56,226 nucleotides of DNA from Solibacillus silvestris (GCA_001586195.1 CP014609.1:3935001-3991226); one strand, 5' to 3'; counted from the stretch's first letter, positions 38,125-47,803 are shown. Notes: generated from the letters alone by a model not told the origin. Program-made: numbers and translations.

Positions 38125-38640
38125 ATGATGAAAAAAATAATAAAAGTAATCGACTCTATTATCGATTTTTCTGCTATTTTAGCAAGTTTATTTATATTCT
38201 GTATTTGTTTCATAGTGACATGGGGAATAATTGCACGTGAATTTCATTTGAAAATATATTGGGTTGAACCATTTTCAATCTATATGTTTATAGCTGCTGC
38301 TTTTTTGACCATTCCATATACCATGAAAATGAACGAACATATTCGTGTCGATATTTTATTGAGTAAATTATCACCAAAAGTAGCAAAAATTTTAGATACC
38401 GTACTGATGACATTTTCTTTAGTACTCTTCCTTTACATTACAAAAGTTACTTATGATATGTTTTGGTCTTCTTGGACGATGAAAACAAAGGATTTATCTA
38501 TTATTCAAGTACCTATATGGATTCCTCAATTATTTGTTGTAGTTGGTTGGTCTGTTTTTGTGCTATCAATCTTCCGTTATATTTTGGCTATTTGGTTTGA
38601 AGAAAAGAAATCTGAATCCAAAGAAATAATAGGTGAATAA
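38125..38640 (+). CDS. dctQ: TRAP transporter small permease
   Basis: A 171-residue membrane protein with four hydrophobic helices and the DctQ pattern (WGIIAREF, then WVEPFSIYMFIAAAFLTIPYTMKMNEHIRVDIL). It pairs with the large permease, whose ATG lies two bases after its stop. AGGAGG lies before two tandem ATG codons at 38125 and 38128. Confidence 0.9.
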   Translation: MMKKIIKVIDSIIDFSAILASLFIFCICFIVTWGIIAREFHLKIYWVEPFSIYMFIAAAFLTIPYTMKMNEHIRVDILLSKLSPKVAKILDTVLMTFSLVLFLYITKVTYDMFWSSWTMKTKDLSIIQVPIWIPQLFVVVGWSVFVLSIFRYILAIWFEEKKSESKEIIGE

Positions 38641-38642
38641 AT

Positions 38643-39938
38643 ATGGAATATTTAATTATTATTTTATGTTTCCTAATATTATTACTTTTAGGTCTACCTG
38701 TCGCATTTACACTGATTACAGTGGGAGCAGCCATTCTATTTATACATATGGGTGGGGAAGTCACTTCTATTCAGATACCACAAGTAATCTATAATGCACT
38801 CAATAGTAGTTTACTTGTAGCTATTCCGTCTTTTATTTTAGCGGGGCAGATTATTATAAAAAGTGGTATTGGTAGCTTAGCATTTAAAGCAGCAGATAAA
38901 TGGTTTGGCCATTTACCAGGAGGGCTAGCAATTGCGACCATTATTTGCTGCGCATTTTTCTCTTCATTGTCAGGTTCAAGTTTAGCTACGCTTTTAACAT
39001 TTGGTTATTTAGCTTCTGAAGAAATGATACGAATGGGTTATCCGAAAAAATTTGCTTACGGATTATTGGCTGGTACCGGTACATTGGGAATTTTAATTCC
39101 ACCAAGTACACCGATGATTTTATATAGTGCTATGACATCTCAATCAGCGAGTGATCTATTCATTGGAGCAACTTTCCCATCGCTAATTATTGTTGTCCTA
39201 TTTTTGACCTATGTTATGTTTTACGCAAGAAAGTTACCACGTAAAGAAAAAGCACCTATGAAAGAACGTATTCAATCGTTAAAAGAAATCGTTTGGATTT
39301 TTTTAATTCCTTTAGTTATTGTTGGCGGTATTTATTCCGGAATTTTCACTGTAACTGAGTCAGCTGGTATATCTTGTGTAGTTAGCATATTTTTAGCGGT
39401 ATTTGTTTATCGTACTGTTAAATGGAAAGAGCTTATCGATGTATTAAAAGCAGCAGCAACAAATACAGGGATGATTTGTTTAATTTTAGGTGGTGCGATG
39501 TTATTTGGTTTTTCAATTACTCTTATAGAACTCCCACAGATGATTCAAACTTTCTTTGAAGATATCAATTTAAATAAATGGGCGTTTTTAGCAGTTCTAA
39601 GTTTACTTCTAATTGTATTAGGGATGTTTATGGAGGTTGTATCAATTTTAATGATTGTTACACCGATAATGTACCCAATTATGTTAAGCTACGGATTCGA
39701 TTTAGTTTGGTTTGGTATTTATTTAGTTATTTTATTAGAGGTAGCAGTCATTACACCTCCAGTAGGGATGAATCTCTTTATTATGATGCAAGTATCTGAG
39801 AAGCATAAGAATAAATTTGATATTATCCAAATGTCAAAAGCTGCATTACCTTACGTAGTCTTAATGGCTGTTTTGGTTATAATACTAATTTTATTCCCAG
39901 GTCTGGTTACATGGTTACCTAATATTATTGAAACGTAA
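38643..39938 (+). CDS. dctM: TRAP transporter large permease
   Basis: A 431-residue DctM-family permease with about 12 membrane segments. Typical stretches include LSGSSLATLLTFG, GLLAGTGTLGILIPPSTPMILY and EVAVITPPVGMNLFIM. With dctP and dctQ it forms a Na+-driven, binding-protein-dependent importer for an organic acid. The three genes appear more AT-rich than those around them, by eye, which may mark a separate origin. The next gene is 72 bases away. Confidence 0.92.
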   Translation: MEYLIIILCFLILLLLGLPVAFTLITVGAAILFIHMGGEVTSIQIPQVIYNALNSSLLVAIPSFILAGQIIIKSGIGSLAFKAADKWFGHLPGGLAIATIICCAFFSSLSGSSLATLLTFGYLASEEMIRMGYPKKFAYGLLAGTGTLGILIPPSTPMILYSAMTSQSASDLFIGATFPSLIIVVLFLTYVMFYARKLPRKEKAPMKERIQSLKEIVWIFLIPLVIVGGIYSGIFTVTESAGISCVVSIFLAVFVYRTVKWKELIDVLKAAATNTGMICLILGGAMLFGFSITLIELPQMIQTFFEDINLNKWAFLAVLSLLLIVLGMFMEVVSILMIVTPIMYPIMLSYGFDLVWFGIYLVILLEVAVITPPVGMNLFIMMQVSEKHKNKFDIIQMSKAALPYVVLMAVLVIILILFPGLVTWLPNIIET

Positions 39939-40010
39939 TAATTTTAAAAGGGCTAAACAATATTTTAGAAGAGAGAAATATTTAAATATATAGATAGAGA
40001 AGGTGAGCGC

Positions 40011-40961
40011 ATGAAGATTTGTGGGAAATACCGCGCGAAATTTGCAGATGGTCCAATCTGGCATCAGGCATACGGTGTGATTTGGCTCGATATTGCGAAT
40101 AAAAAAATCATAACTTTCAACCCGGAAACGGAAAAAGAAGATGTGTATGATGCAATGGGCTGGATTCAATCAATCATTCCGACAGCAGATGGTCAGTTTA
40201 TTGGAGTTTATAAAGACGGCCTCTATTTAATCAATTTTAAATTAGGCTTGAAAAAACCGTTTGTTTTGCCGCCAGATCTGTCTGAATTACATTTTTTAAA
40301 TGATTCTAAATGTGGACCAGATGGACGACTATGGGTGGGCTCTTCAGACGGTTTTTTTAAAAAGTTTAAAGAAACACCGCAAACTGCATTTTCTAACTAT
40401 CCATTCCAAAATGCGAGATTAATTTCCGTTGATGCAGAAGGCAAAATTCAGACGCATCTATCGAAAGTAGCGATATCAAATGGTTTGGAATGGGATCGCA
40501 AAACAAATAAATTTTATCACATTGATTCGTCGAAGCATGCAATCTTTCAATATGAATTAACAGAAAGGGGACAGCTGCTTTTTGAAAAAGTTGTTTACAC
40601 GTTCAAAATGGTCGAAGGGTATCCGGCCGGTATGACGATCGATAGTGAAGGTAATTTGTATGTAACGTTATTTAAAAGCGGTCTTATGGCAAAAACAAGT
40701 AAGGAACAAACCCGTGTGGTATGTATCAATCCACAGGACCAGCAAATCAAAGAAGAATTTATCATACCCGTCTCCCATGTCACTTCCTGCACAATCGGCG
40801 GGAAAAATTTGGACAACTTATATGTAACAACAGCTTATGAATCTTTGCCGGAAGCGCGTATAAAAGAAGAGCCGCTAGCAGGCTATTTACTCGAGTTTCC
40901 GTTAAAAACGACAGGTGTATTACCTTACGAGTTTATGTTGGCGAGCAGCGGAAACGATTAG
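40011..40961 (+). CDS. SMP-30/gluconolactonase-like beta-propeller protein
   Basis: A 316-residue cytoplasmic protein with a six-bladed propeller pattern. Family motifs are FADGPIWH near the start, LNDSKCGPDGRLWVG, SNGLEWD and PAGMTIDSEGNLYV, carrying the Asn and Asp metal ligands. The first ligand, usually Glu in EGP, is Asp13 here. SMP-30-like lactonases hydrolyse sugar or cyclic ester lactones. In this cluster a lactone formed during ring opening is plausible, but no substrate can be assigned. AAGGTGAG lies before the ATG. Confidence 0.75.
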   Translation: MKICGKYRAKFADGPIWHQAYGVIWLDIANKKIITFNPETEKEDVYDAMGWIQSIIPTADGQFIGVYKDGLYLINFKLGLKKPFVLPPDLSELHFLNDSKCGPDGRLWVGSSDGFFKKFKETPQTAFSNYPFQNARLISVDAEGKIQTHLSKVAISNGLEWDRKTNKFYHIDSSKHAIFQYELTERGQLLFEKVVYTFKMVEGYPAGMTIDSEGNLYVTLFKSGLMAKTSKEQTRVVCINPQDQQIKEEFIIPVSHVTSCTIGGKNLDNLYVTTAYESLPEARIKEEPLAGYLLEFPLKTTGVLPYEFMLASSGND

Positions 40962-41093
40962 TAAAATTCAGTAATTTTTTACTAAAAGTTAGATTTTTCT
41001 GAATAAAAGTTTCCTAGATATCAAAAAGTACATTTTGTAACATTGAAAACAATAAGAAGTTATTCATATCCATCATTTTGAGGGGGAATTACA

Positions 41094-42044
41094 GTGGCAC
41101 CAGAAATCGCTAAATTAGGCCATGTTGCTTTAGTGTCAACAGATTTGGAAAAGTCATTAGTTTTCTTTAAAGAGATTATTGGTTTGGAAGAAACAACGGA
41201 AATTGATGGTGTTCACTATCTACGTGCTTACAGTGATTTTCAGCACCATACATTGAGCATTGAAGCCGGTGAAAATGCTCACGTAAAGCATATTGGCTGG
41301 CGTACAAAAACAGCTGACTGTGTTCTAGGATTCAAAGAACTTTTAGACGAGCAAGGGATAGCTGTTCAGGAATATCCAAAAGGCACAACACCGGGCATCG
41401 GTGATTCGATTCGTTTTCAATTACCAAGCGGACATACATTTGAACTTTATAATGAGGTTGAAAAATCTAAGGCTGCATCAGATAAAGCTTCGATTCTAAA
41501 AAACCAAGTATATAAATCATGGAATAAAGGGATTTCGCCTCGTCGATTTGATCATGTAAACATTCATACGACGACAGATGTAGATGAATCCTATGAATTT
41601 TTAATGGAAGTGCTCGGTTTCAATATGCGTGAGTATGTACGTGGCGATGACGGTATATTGGCCGGCTGGATGAGTGTGACACCACTTGTGCATGATGTGG
41701 CGATGATAAAAAAGGAAACGCTTCCAACACCAGCCCGACTCCATCATATTTCTTACTGGCTTGATGATACACAGGATATTTTACGTGCTGCAGATATTTT
41801 AAAAGAAAATAATCTGCCATTTATCGGTCCAGGTAAACACGGTGTATCTCAGGCGATCTATTTATATGTAATGGATCCGGGAAGTGGTTGCCGTGTGGAA
41901 TTATTTTCGGGGGGTTACCTGATTTTTGAACCAGATTGGGAACCGGTTGAGTGGACATTGGAAGAACGTGCCTTAAGCAATACATATTGGGGCGACAGTG
42001 TGCAGGATAAAGAATTAAACAATATTACGATTGAAGCAAGGTAA
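41094..42044 (+). CDS. Extradiol catechol 2,3-dioxygenase, VOC type I (third paralogue)
   Basis: A 316-residue protein with the intact iron triad His154 (RRFDHVNIHT), His217 or 218 (RLHHISYW) and Glu269 (GCRVELF). It is closer in several motifs to the 27245 enzyme (GILAGWMSVTPLVHDVA, LSNTYWGDS) than to the 32789 enzyme. It starts at a GTG with AGGGGGAA upstream. Unlike the other two it has no adjacent oxygenase or hydrolase; instead it follows an SMP-30-like gene and precedes an FAD synthetase, so it may act on a third catechol or serve as a spare. Confidence 0.88.
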   Translation: MAPEIAKLGHVALVSTDLEKSLVFFKEIIGLEETTEIDGVHYLRAYSDFQHHTLSIEAGENAHVKHIGWRTKTADCVLGFKELLDEQGIAVQEYPKGTTPGIGDSIRFQLPSGHTFELYNEVEKSKAASDKASILKNQVYKSWNKGISPRRFDHVNIHTTTDVDESYEFLMEVLGFNMREYVRGDDGILAGWMSVTPLVHDVAMIKKETLPTPARLHHISYWLDDTQDILRAADILKENNLPFIGPGKHGVSQAIYLYVMDPGSGCRVELFSGGYLIFEPDWEPVEWTLEERALSNTYWGDSVQDKELNNITIEAR

Positions 42045-42100
42045 GGCCTAAAAAGCATAAACCACTAAATTACGCCATCTTAGAGAGGTTGTGAAGAAGC

Positions 42101-42886
42101 ATGAAAATAATTATCGTAAATGAAATTAATCTACCGATTGTCCAGCAAAATAGCGAACCGGCAGTAATGGCATTAGGATTTTTTGATGGTGTGCATAAAG
42201 GCCATCAGGAAGTAATTTTAGCAGCCCGAAAAAAAGCCCGGAAAAATGGCTTGAAATTGGCTGTGATGAGTTTTTTCCCCCATCCGAAAACGGTCTTTTC
42301 AAATGAAGAAGTGGACTATTTAATGCCGATGGAGAAAAAGGCCGAACGCTTTCAATCATTAGGTGTCGATTTGTTCTATATTGTGGATTTTACGAAATCG
42401 TTTGCTGCTCTTCAGCCGAAGCAATTTGTACAGCAATATTTAGTGGGGCTTCAAGTGCAGTATGCTGTAGCAGGTTTTGACTATACGTACGGAGCTAAAG
42501 GAGCCGGTACGACTGCTACGATTCACTCTGACAGTGACTGCAAAATTATAGTCGACATTGTGAAGCGTTTTTCCATTTCAGGTAAAAAGGTGAGCTCGAC
42601 ATGCATTCGGGAAAAATTGAAACGGGGCTATGTCGAAGAAGTAACAGCGTTATTAGGAAAGCCGTACAGCGTCCAATACTCGATGAAAAACGGATTGCAC
42701 GATTACTATACACTACCTCAATGCGGAGAATACTATGTCACGATTTTATCAGGCAAGCGCGCTATCTCGCAAAAAGTGTATGTGAAGAATGCCGAGGACA
42801 TTATTTTTTACCATGATTTAAATATTGATGATTGTTCGATTTACTTTCATCAACGCGCAACCCAAAAATACCAAGAAATTAGTTGA
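42101..42886 (+). CDS. FAD synthetase without riboflavin kinase domain (RibF-like)
   Basis: A 261-residue protein whose first 185 residues match the adenylyltransferase domain of RibF: GFFDGVHKGHQ nucleotide motif, MSFFPHPKTVF, AVAGFDYTYGAKGAG, and VSSTCIREKLKRG. Bifunctional RibF proteins are about 310 residues and end in a riboflavin kinase domain. Here only about 75 residues follow, and no recognisable kinase motif is present. It would make FAD from FMN and ATP inside an operon that encodes three FAD dehydrogenases and two flavin-dependent oxygenases. AGAGG lies before the ATG. The start of the next gene overlaps or abuts its stop. Confidence 0.82.
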   Translation: MKIIIVNEINLPIVQQNSEPAVMALGFFDGVHKGHQEVILAARKKARKNGLKLAVMSFFPHPKTVFSNEEVDYLMPMEKKAERFQSLGVDLFYIVDFTKSFAALQPKQFVQQYLVGLQVQYAVAGFDYTYGAKGAGTTATIHSDSDCKIIVDIVKRFSISGKKVSSTCIREKLKRGYVEEVTALLGKPYSVQYSMKNGLHDYYTLPQCGEYYVTILSGKRAISQKVYVKNAEDIIFYHDLNIDDCSIYFHQRATQKYQEIS

Positions 42887-42900
42887 GAGGCTGGTTAAAC

Positions 42901-43764
42901 TTGAAAAAAACAGAGATGTTTCAACAGTTATTAGCAAGTAAAGACACATTTATATTACCAGGCGCCTTTGATGCAATGACGGCCCGCATTATCGAAGAAA
43001 CCGGGTTTAAGGCCATTTATGCAACAGGAGCCGGCATTTCAAATGCGCAGCTTGGCTGGGCGGATGTCGGACTGACGACTTTAACGGAAATCGCCCAGGT
43101 TGTTTCCTGGATGAGTGAAGTGACAACGGTTCCGATTGTCGTTGATGCCGATACAGGCTTCGGCAACGCCATCAATATGCAGCGAACAGTAAAGGTACTG
43201 GAAAAAGCTGGTGCAGCTGCATTGCAGATTGAAGACCAGGTCATGCCGAAAAAATGCGGTCATTTCAACGGGAAAGAAGTAATATCAAAGGATGAAATGG
43301 TCGGCAAAATTAAAGCTGCTCTTGATGCACGTACAGATGATCAGCTAGCGATCATTGCGCGTACGGATGCGTTAGGCGTCCTTGGTTTCGATGAAGCAAT
43401 TGAACGAGCAAATGCTTATAAAGAGGCAGGTGCACATGCAATCTTTGTGGAAGCGCCAACTACGTATGAGCAATTGTCCCGTATTACAAAAGAGGTACCG
43501 GGTATCCCGCAAATTATTAATCTTGTAGAAGGTGGTAAAACGCCTTTAGTATCACGTCAGGAAGCGCAAAATTTAGGCTTCCAGATTATGCTGTGTGCCA
43601 ACTCGGCTTTACGCGGTGCGATTAAAGGTGCTGCAGATGCACTGCAAATTTTAAAGCGCGATGAAAGCCAGGAAAACATTCATGATGTTATTTGCACATG
43701 GGAACAACGCCAAGAATTGTTTAAGTTAAAAGAAATTCAACAACTGGAAAAACAATATTCTTAA
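42901..43764 (+). CDS. C-C lyase of the isocitrate lyase / PEP mutase superfamily
   Basis: TTG 42901 is the likely start, as the product then begins like its relatives. A TTG at 42883 would overlap the previous stop. About 287 residues. Motifs are LPGAFDAMTARIIEE, the metal site VDADTGFGN, and the loop MPKKCGHFNGKEVI, whose KKCGH is the catalytic signature of lyases (isocitrate, methylisocitrate, dimethylmalate) rather than phosphonomutases. It should split a 2-hydroxy-dicarboxylate or tricarboxylate, releasing pyruvate or glyoxylate, or decarboxylate oxaloacetate. The substrate is unknown but probably comes from the flavoprotein products encoded downstream. Confidence 0.83.
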   Translation: MKKTEMFQQLLASKDTFILPGAFDAMTARIIEETGFKAIYATGAGISNAQLGWADVGLTTLTEIAQVVSWMSEVTTVPIVVDADTGFGNAINMQRTVKVLEKAGAAALQIEDQVMPKKCGHFNGKEVISKDEMVGKIKAALDARTDDQLAIIARTDALGVLGFDEAIERANAYKEAGAHAIFVEAPTTYEQLSRITKEVPGIPQIINLVEGGKTPLVSRQEAQNLGFQIMLCANSALRGAIKGAADALQILKRDESQENIHDVICTWEQRQELFKLKEIQQLEKQYS

Positions 43765-43780
43765 TATTCGGAAAGATGGT

Positions 43781-45205
43781 GTGGATATGAGTGGAGTGGA
43801 CTATGATTTAGTCATTGTTGGTTGCGGTGCAGCTGGAACAGCGTCTGCATTAGCTGCAGCTGAACAAGCGAAGGAACAAAATGAAAACTTAACGATTGCT
43901 ATTTTAGAGCGTGCACCTTTTGAACAGCGTGGTGGAAATACACGCTGGACGGCTGCTTATATGCGAATGGAAAATATCGATAAGCCGGCAGATGGCATCG
44001 TTGAAGATATGGTCACATTTTCTGATTCATTTATGGATCGTGCATATGCCGAAACATTACGTGATGAAGCGGGAGAAACATTACGTTGGGTAGAGTCGAA
44101 AGGTGTTGATTTTGATTTTCTTCCCACAATGTTTTTGACTGCATCCAAACCGCGCCTGTTACCGGTTGGTGGAGGACGTGCCATTATCGATGCCCTCACT
44201 TTACGAGCACGTGCTTTAGGTGTGGAAATTATTTATGAAACAACAGCATGGGATTTAACGCTCGATGGTGATGGGGCGATCAATGGCATCAAAGTACGTA
44301 TGGCTGAAGGGACATCCATCGTTCTGAAAACAAATGCGGTCATTTTAGGTGCAGGTGGTTTCCAAGGGAACAAAGAAATGATGGCACAGTATATCGGACG
44401 GGATGCACATAAAATTCCGCCGGTCTCTGATGGTGGCCTGTTTAATAAAGGCGAGGCAATCCGCATGGCGTTAAATATCGGTGCTGCCGGAAAAGGGCAG
44501 TTTGATGCTTTCCATGCTGAAACAGTAGACCCGCGCAGTAAACGCGAAGAAGCGGGCGTCATGTTGTTCCCGTATGCCATCCTCGTGAATAAGCAGGGGA
44601 AACGCTTTACAGATGAAGGGGTTACAACAATTGATGAACAGTATGAAGAAGTAGCACGCAAAATTTTTTACGAATGTGAAGACCATATTGCTTACATGAT
44701 TACCGATCAAAAAATTTATAACATCCCGAATTATGAAGAGGCACTGCAAACCGATATTCCAGCAATCGTCGGAGAAACGATTGAAGATATCGCAAATCAG
44801 ATCGGTGTGAATGCAGAAAACTTAAAGCACACAATTGATGAATTTAATGCAGCTTGCCCGACAGGTGAATTTATCTACAACCGGGTCGATGGGCTTGCAA
44901 CAACTGGCTTGGCATTAAACAAATCGAACTGGTCTATTCCGATTAACGAAGGTCCATTTATTGCGTATCCGATTATTTGCTGCAACGTATTTACGAATGG
45001 CGGGTTAGCTACAGATTTAAATGGGCGTGTCCTAACAGGTGATGAAGTAGCGATTCCTGGTCTATATGCTGTAGGTGAAACTTCGGGTGTTTACTACGGC
45101 AAATATCCGGGTGGTACATCGGTACTGCGTTGCTTAGTCTTCGGTCGCCGAGCAGGGCATGATGCAATACGGTATATCGGGGAAAAAGAAAAGTCGTATC
45201 AATAG
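43781..45205 (+). CDS. FAD-dependent dehydrogenase, tricarballylate dehydrogenase (TcuA)-like
   Basis: A 474-residue flavoprotein of the succinate dehydrogenase/fumarate reductase family. The FAD motif GCGAAGTASALAAAEQAK is near the N-terminus, RGGNTRWTAAYMRM follows the FAD-linked TcuA pattern, and the C-terminal VGETSGVYYGKYPGGTSVLRCLVFG closes the flavin site. There is no His-linked FAD motif or iron-sulfur partner gene nearby. It probably dehydrogenates a cyclic or acyclic carboxylate. The GTG at 43781 and ATG at 43787 are both possible starts, with GGAAAG upstream. Confidence 0.84.
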   Translation: MDMSGVDYDLVIVGCGAAGTASALAAAEQAKEQNENLTIAILERAPFEQRGGNTRWTAAYMRMENIDKPADGIVEDMVTFSDSFMDRAYAETLRDEAGETLRWVESKGVDFDFLPTMFLTASKPRLLPVGGGRAIIDALTLRARALGVEIIYETTAWDLTLDGDGAINGIKVRMAEGTSIVLKTNAVILGAGGFQGNKEMMAQYIGRDAHKIPPVSDGGLFNKGEAIRMALNIGAAGKGQFDAFHAETVDPRSKREEAGVMLFPYAILVNKQGKRFTDEGVTTIDEQYEEVARKIFYECEDHIAYMITDQKIYNIPNYEEALQTDIPAIVGETIEDIANQIGVNAENLKHTIDEFNAACPTGEFIYNRVDGLATTGLALNKSNWSIPINEGPFIAYPIICCNVFTNGGLATDLNGRVLTGDEVAIPGLYAVGETSGVYYGKYPGGTSVLRCLVFGRRAGHDAIRYIGEKEKSYQ

Positions 45206-45215
45206 GGAGGTTCAT

Positions 45216-45950
45216 ATGGAATTACTAGGTAAAGTAGCGCTTGTGACAGGCGGCGGTCGGGGAATCGGTAAAGAATCTGCCTTATTACTAGCTTCAAAAG
45301 GTGCGAAAGTTGCTGTTTGTGCGCGCAATGAACAAGAGTGCGCAGAAGTGCAGCAGCTGATTGAAACAAAATATAATGTCCCATCAATCGGAATTAAATG
45401 CGATGTTTCGGATTATGCACAAGTCCAGGAAGCTGTAGCAGTTGTCGCAAAGGAGCTTGGACCAATCGATATATTGATCAATAATGCAGGAGCGATGGCA
45501 TTAAAGCCATTTACGGAAACGACGCCCGAAGAATGGATCAAAATGCACGATATTAATGTACATGGCCCTTATTACTTCTGCTATGAAACGGTTCCGTCAA
45601 TGATTGAAAGACGTACAGGTGCGATCATCAATATTTCTTCAATATGGGGGACGAAAGGTGGTCCGAACCGTAGTGCCTACATCTCGTCCAAACATGCGGT
45701 AATCGGTTTTTCAAAAGCATTGGGTGAAGAGTTAAAGCCATACGGTATACGAGTAAATGCCGTTTGCCCAGGCCCGGTTGATACACAGATGACCAATGAA
45801 CTTGGAGCAAACTTGAATAAAGACGGCTGGTTGGATGCCATTGATATTGCCAATGTCATCGTGGACCTTGTACTGCCGAAGAGCCGCGCGATTACTGCCA
45901 CTTCAGTAGAGGCATTCGGATTCGGTGCACCAGTTGGATTAGCTAAATAA
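45216..45950 (+). CDS. Short-chain dehydrogenase/reductase
   Basis: The ATG at 45216 has AGGGAGG immediately upstream and gives a standard 244-residue SDR. The cofactor motif TGGGRGIG and NNAG are present, and the catalytic Ser and YxxxK appear as NISSIW and SAYISSKHA. Oxidation or reduction of a hydroxyl/ketone on an alicyclic or side-chain intermediate is the expected role. A C-terminal VEAFGFGAPVGLAK tail is unusual for the short members but does not identify a substrate. Confidence 0.88.
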   Translation: MELLGKVALVTGGGRGIGKESALLLASKGAKVAVCARNEQECAEVQQLIETKYNVPSIGIKCDVSDYAQVQEAVAVVAKELGPIDILINNAGAMALKPFTETTPEEWIKMHDINVHGPYYFCYETVPSMIERRTGAIINISSIWGTKGGPNRSAYISSKHAVIGFSKALGEELKPYGIRVNAVCPGPVDTQMTNELGANLNKDGWLDAIDIANVIVDLVLPKSRAITATSVEAFGFGAPVGLAK

Positions 45951-45971
45951 CAATTAAAAGGGGATATTAAA

Positions 45972-46418
45972 ATGACAGAATTAACGTACTCATTCCAGCA
46001 AAACACAGTGACTTTAGATTTAGCGAAGAAAATGTTAGAGAAAGCAGAGGAAAAAGGGAAAGAGCTAGGCATGAAGTTCGCAATTTCAATCGTGGACAAA
46101 GCCGGAAATTTAAAAGCATTTTCAGCTATGGACGGTGCACCGGTATTAGCGTTGGAAATTGCACAAAATAAAGCATTCTCGGCAGCAGCATATAATCGTG
46201 CTACACATGAATGGTACGACCGACTAAAAGATGATCCGCCACTAATGGAAGGTCTTGTTCATACAAATCGCCTCGTTATTTTCGGAGGGGGTTATCCAAT
46301 TCAATTAAATGGTGAATGCATCGGAGGAATCGGTGTAAGCGGCGGTCACTATACACATGATATGCAAGTTTGTGAAGCCGCTCTTGAACTATTGGCCGAA
46401 ACAGTTAAGGAGGCGTAG
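45972..46418 (+). CDS. GlcG/HbpS (DUF336) family protein
   Basis: A 148-residue single-domain protein. Typical stretches are AKKMLEKAEEKGKELG, FAISIVDKAGNLKAFSAMDGAP, AQNKAFSAAAYNRAT and GECIGGIGVSGGHYTHD. Members occur beside glycolate, diol and aromatic catabolic genes and as haem-binding proteins, and the biochemical role in catabolic operons is usually unclear. It lies 21 bases after the SDR gene, and its stop is followed within six bases by the next flavoprotein start. AAAAGGGG lies upstream. Confidence 0.85.
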   Translation: MTELTYSFQQNTVTLDLAKKMLEKAEEKGKELGMKFAISIVDKAGNLKAFSAMDGAPVLALEIAQNKAFSAAAYNRATHEWYDRLKDDPPLMEGLVHTNRLVIFGGGYPIQLNGECIGGIGVSGGHYTHDMQVCEAALELLAETVKEA

Positions 46419-46423
46419 TGCGG

Positions 46424-47803
46424 ATGAGCCGTGACCATCTTATAATTGTTGGTGCGGGTATGGCAGGACTTTGTGCGGCAGTGGAGGCTTCTGCTGCTGG
46501 CGCAAAGGTCATCGTCCTGGAAAAACAAGCTGAACTTGGCGGCAGTTCCTTATTAAGCGGCTGTTTTATGGCCTTTGCCGAGACGGATTTTCAGAAGAAG
46601 CTCGGTATTGAAGATACGACAGAAAGCTTAATGGAAGATTTCCTTGCTGTAGGTCAATATAAAAACAAACGTACACTCATTGAAGCATACGGTAAACATC
46701 AGCTTGCTACATACAACTGGCTTGTCGAACAGGATGTCCAATTCCAAACATGCCAAGCTGTAAGCGGACATTCCAACCCGCGCGGACATACGATCATTCC
46801 TAGCCAGGCAATTGGCCAATTACGTGCAAATGCTGAAGCAAATGGCGTAATAATTAAAACCAATGCACCCGTTGTACGTTTAGTAAAAAATAATGAGCAA
46901 GTAGTTGGTGTTGTATACGAAGAGAACGGTGAACAGATCGAACTTACTACGGATTATGGTGTCCTGTTAACAGCGGGCGGTTTTTCTCAAAGTGAAGAGC
47001 TGCTGGCACAATTTGCTCCGCAGTTAGCGAATACGGTTCGGCTCGGTGGGGCGGGTAATAAAGGCGACGGGATTAAACTTGCTGCTTCGGCAGGTGCATG
47101 GCTCGAAGATTTTACTTATTTGAAGGGCACATACGGCTTCCACCCAACATCGACAAATGATAAGAAACGTCAGGCACATACGTTTTATAAAGGTGGCATC
47201 ATTGTGAACGAGCTCGGTAAGCGCTTCGTGAATGAATCCATTTCGTATAAGCTGCTTGGTGATGCAGCACTACAACAACCCAATTGCCGGACATATCAAG
47301 TATGGGACCAGACAATCATGGACAAAGGTGTCGCAAATGATGCACTTTATGATTTTGATTTACTTTACAGAGAAGGTTTAATTGAAAGCTTTGACACAAT
47401 TGAACAGTTAGCAGAGAAAGCAGGTCTACCGGTAGACGTGCTACAGCAAACGATTTCCACGTATAATTCCGATGTGAAAAAAGGGCAGGATACAGCATTT
47501 GGCCGTACATCGCTCACACATAAATTCGGTACACCAACAGCAATCGAAACAGCTCCGTTTTATATAATGGACACTGCAACAGCGATGCTTGCTACGTATG
47601 CAGGTGTCCAAGTTGATGAACATACACATGTGCTCAATCCATTCGGTGAACCAATCGAAGGTCTATATGCAGCCGGCGAAATGGTCGGAGGTTTCCACGG
47701 AGCGGGTTATATGACGGGCAGTTCTTTAGGAAAAGCCGCAATTTTCGGCCGTATAGCTGCAAGAACAGCAATACAAGCAAAAAAGCAGGAGGTACTTAAA
47801 TGA
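46424..47803 (+). CDS. FAD-dependent dehydrogenase, fumarate reductase flavoprotein family
   Basis: ATG 46424 is taken as the start, with AAGGAGG ten bases upstream; a GTG at 46418 overlaps the GlcG stop and is also possible. About 459 residues. Motifs are VGAGMAGLCAAVEASAAG, LGGSSLLSGCFMAF, GGIIVNELGKRFVNES and the terminal YAAGEMVGGFHGAGYMTGSS. It is a third flavoprotein of this family in the island, distinct from the 29172 and 43781 products. It probably desaturates or reduces a carboxylate with an alpha,beta-double bond. It is coupled to the next gene by an ATGA overlap. Confidence 0.83.
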   Translation: MSRDHLIIVGAGMAGLCAAVEASAAGAKVIVLEKQAELGGSSLLSGCFMAFAETDFQKKLGIEDTTESLMEDFLAVGQYKNKRTLIEAYGKHQLATYNWLVEQDVQFQTCQAVSGHSNPRGHTIIPSQAIGQLRANAEANGVIIKTNAPVVRLVKNNEQVVGVVYEENGEQIELTTDYGVLLTAGGFSQSEELLAQFAPQLANTVRLGGAGNKGDGIKLAASAGAWLEDFTYLKGTYGFHPTSTNDKKRQAHTFYKGGIIVNELGKRFVNESISYKLLGDAALQQPNCRTYQVWDQTIMDKGVANDALYDFDLLYREGLIESFDTIEQLAEKAGLPVDVLQQTISTYNSDVKKGQDTAFGRTSLTHKFGTPTAIETAPFYIMDTATAMLATYAGVQVDEHTHVLNPFGEPIEGLYAAGEMVGGFHGAGYMTGSSLGKAAIFGRIAARTAIQAKKQEVLK

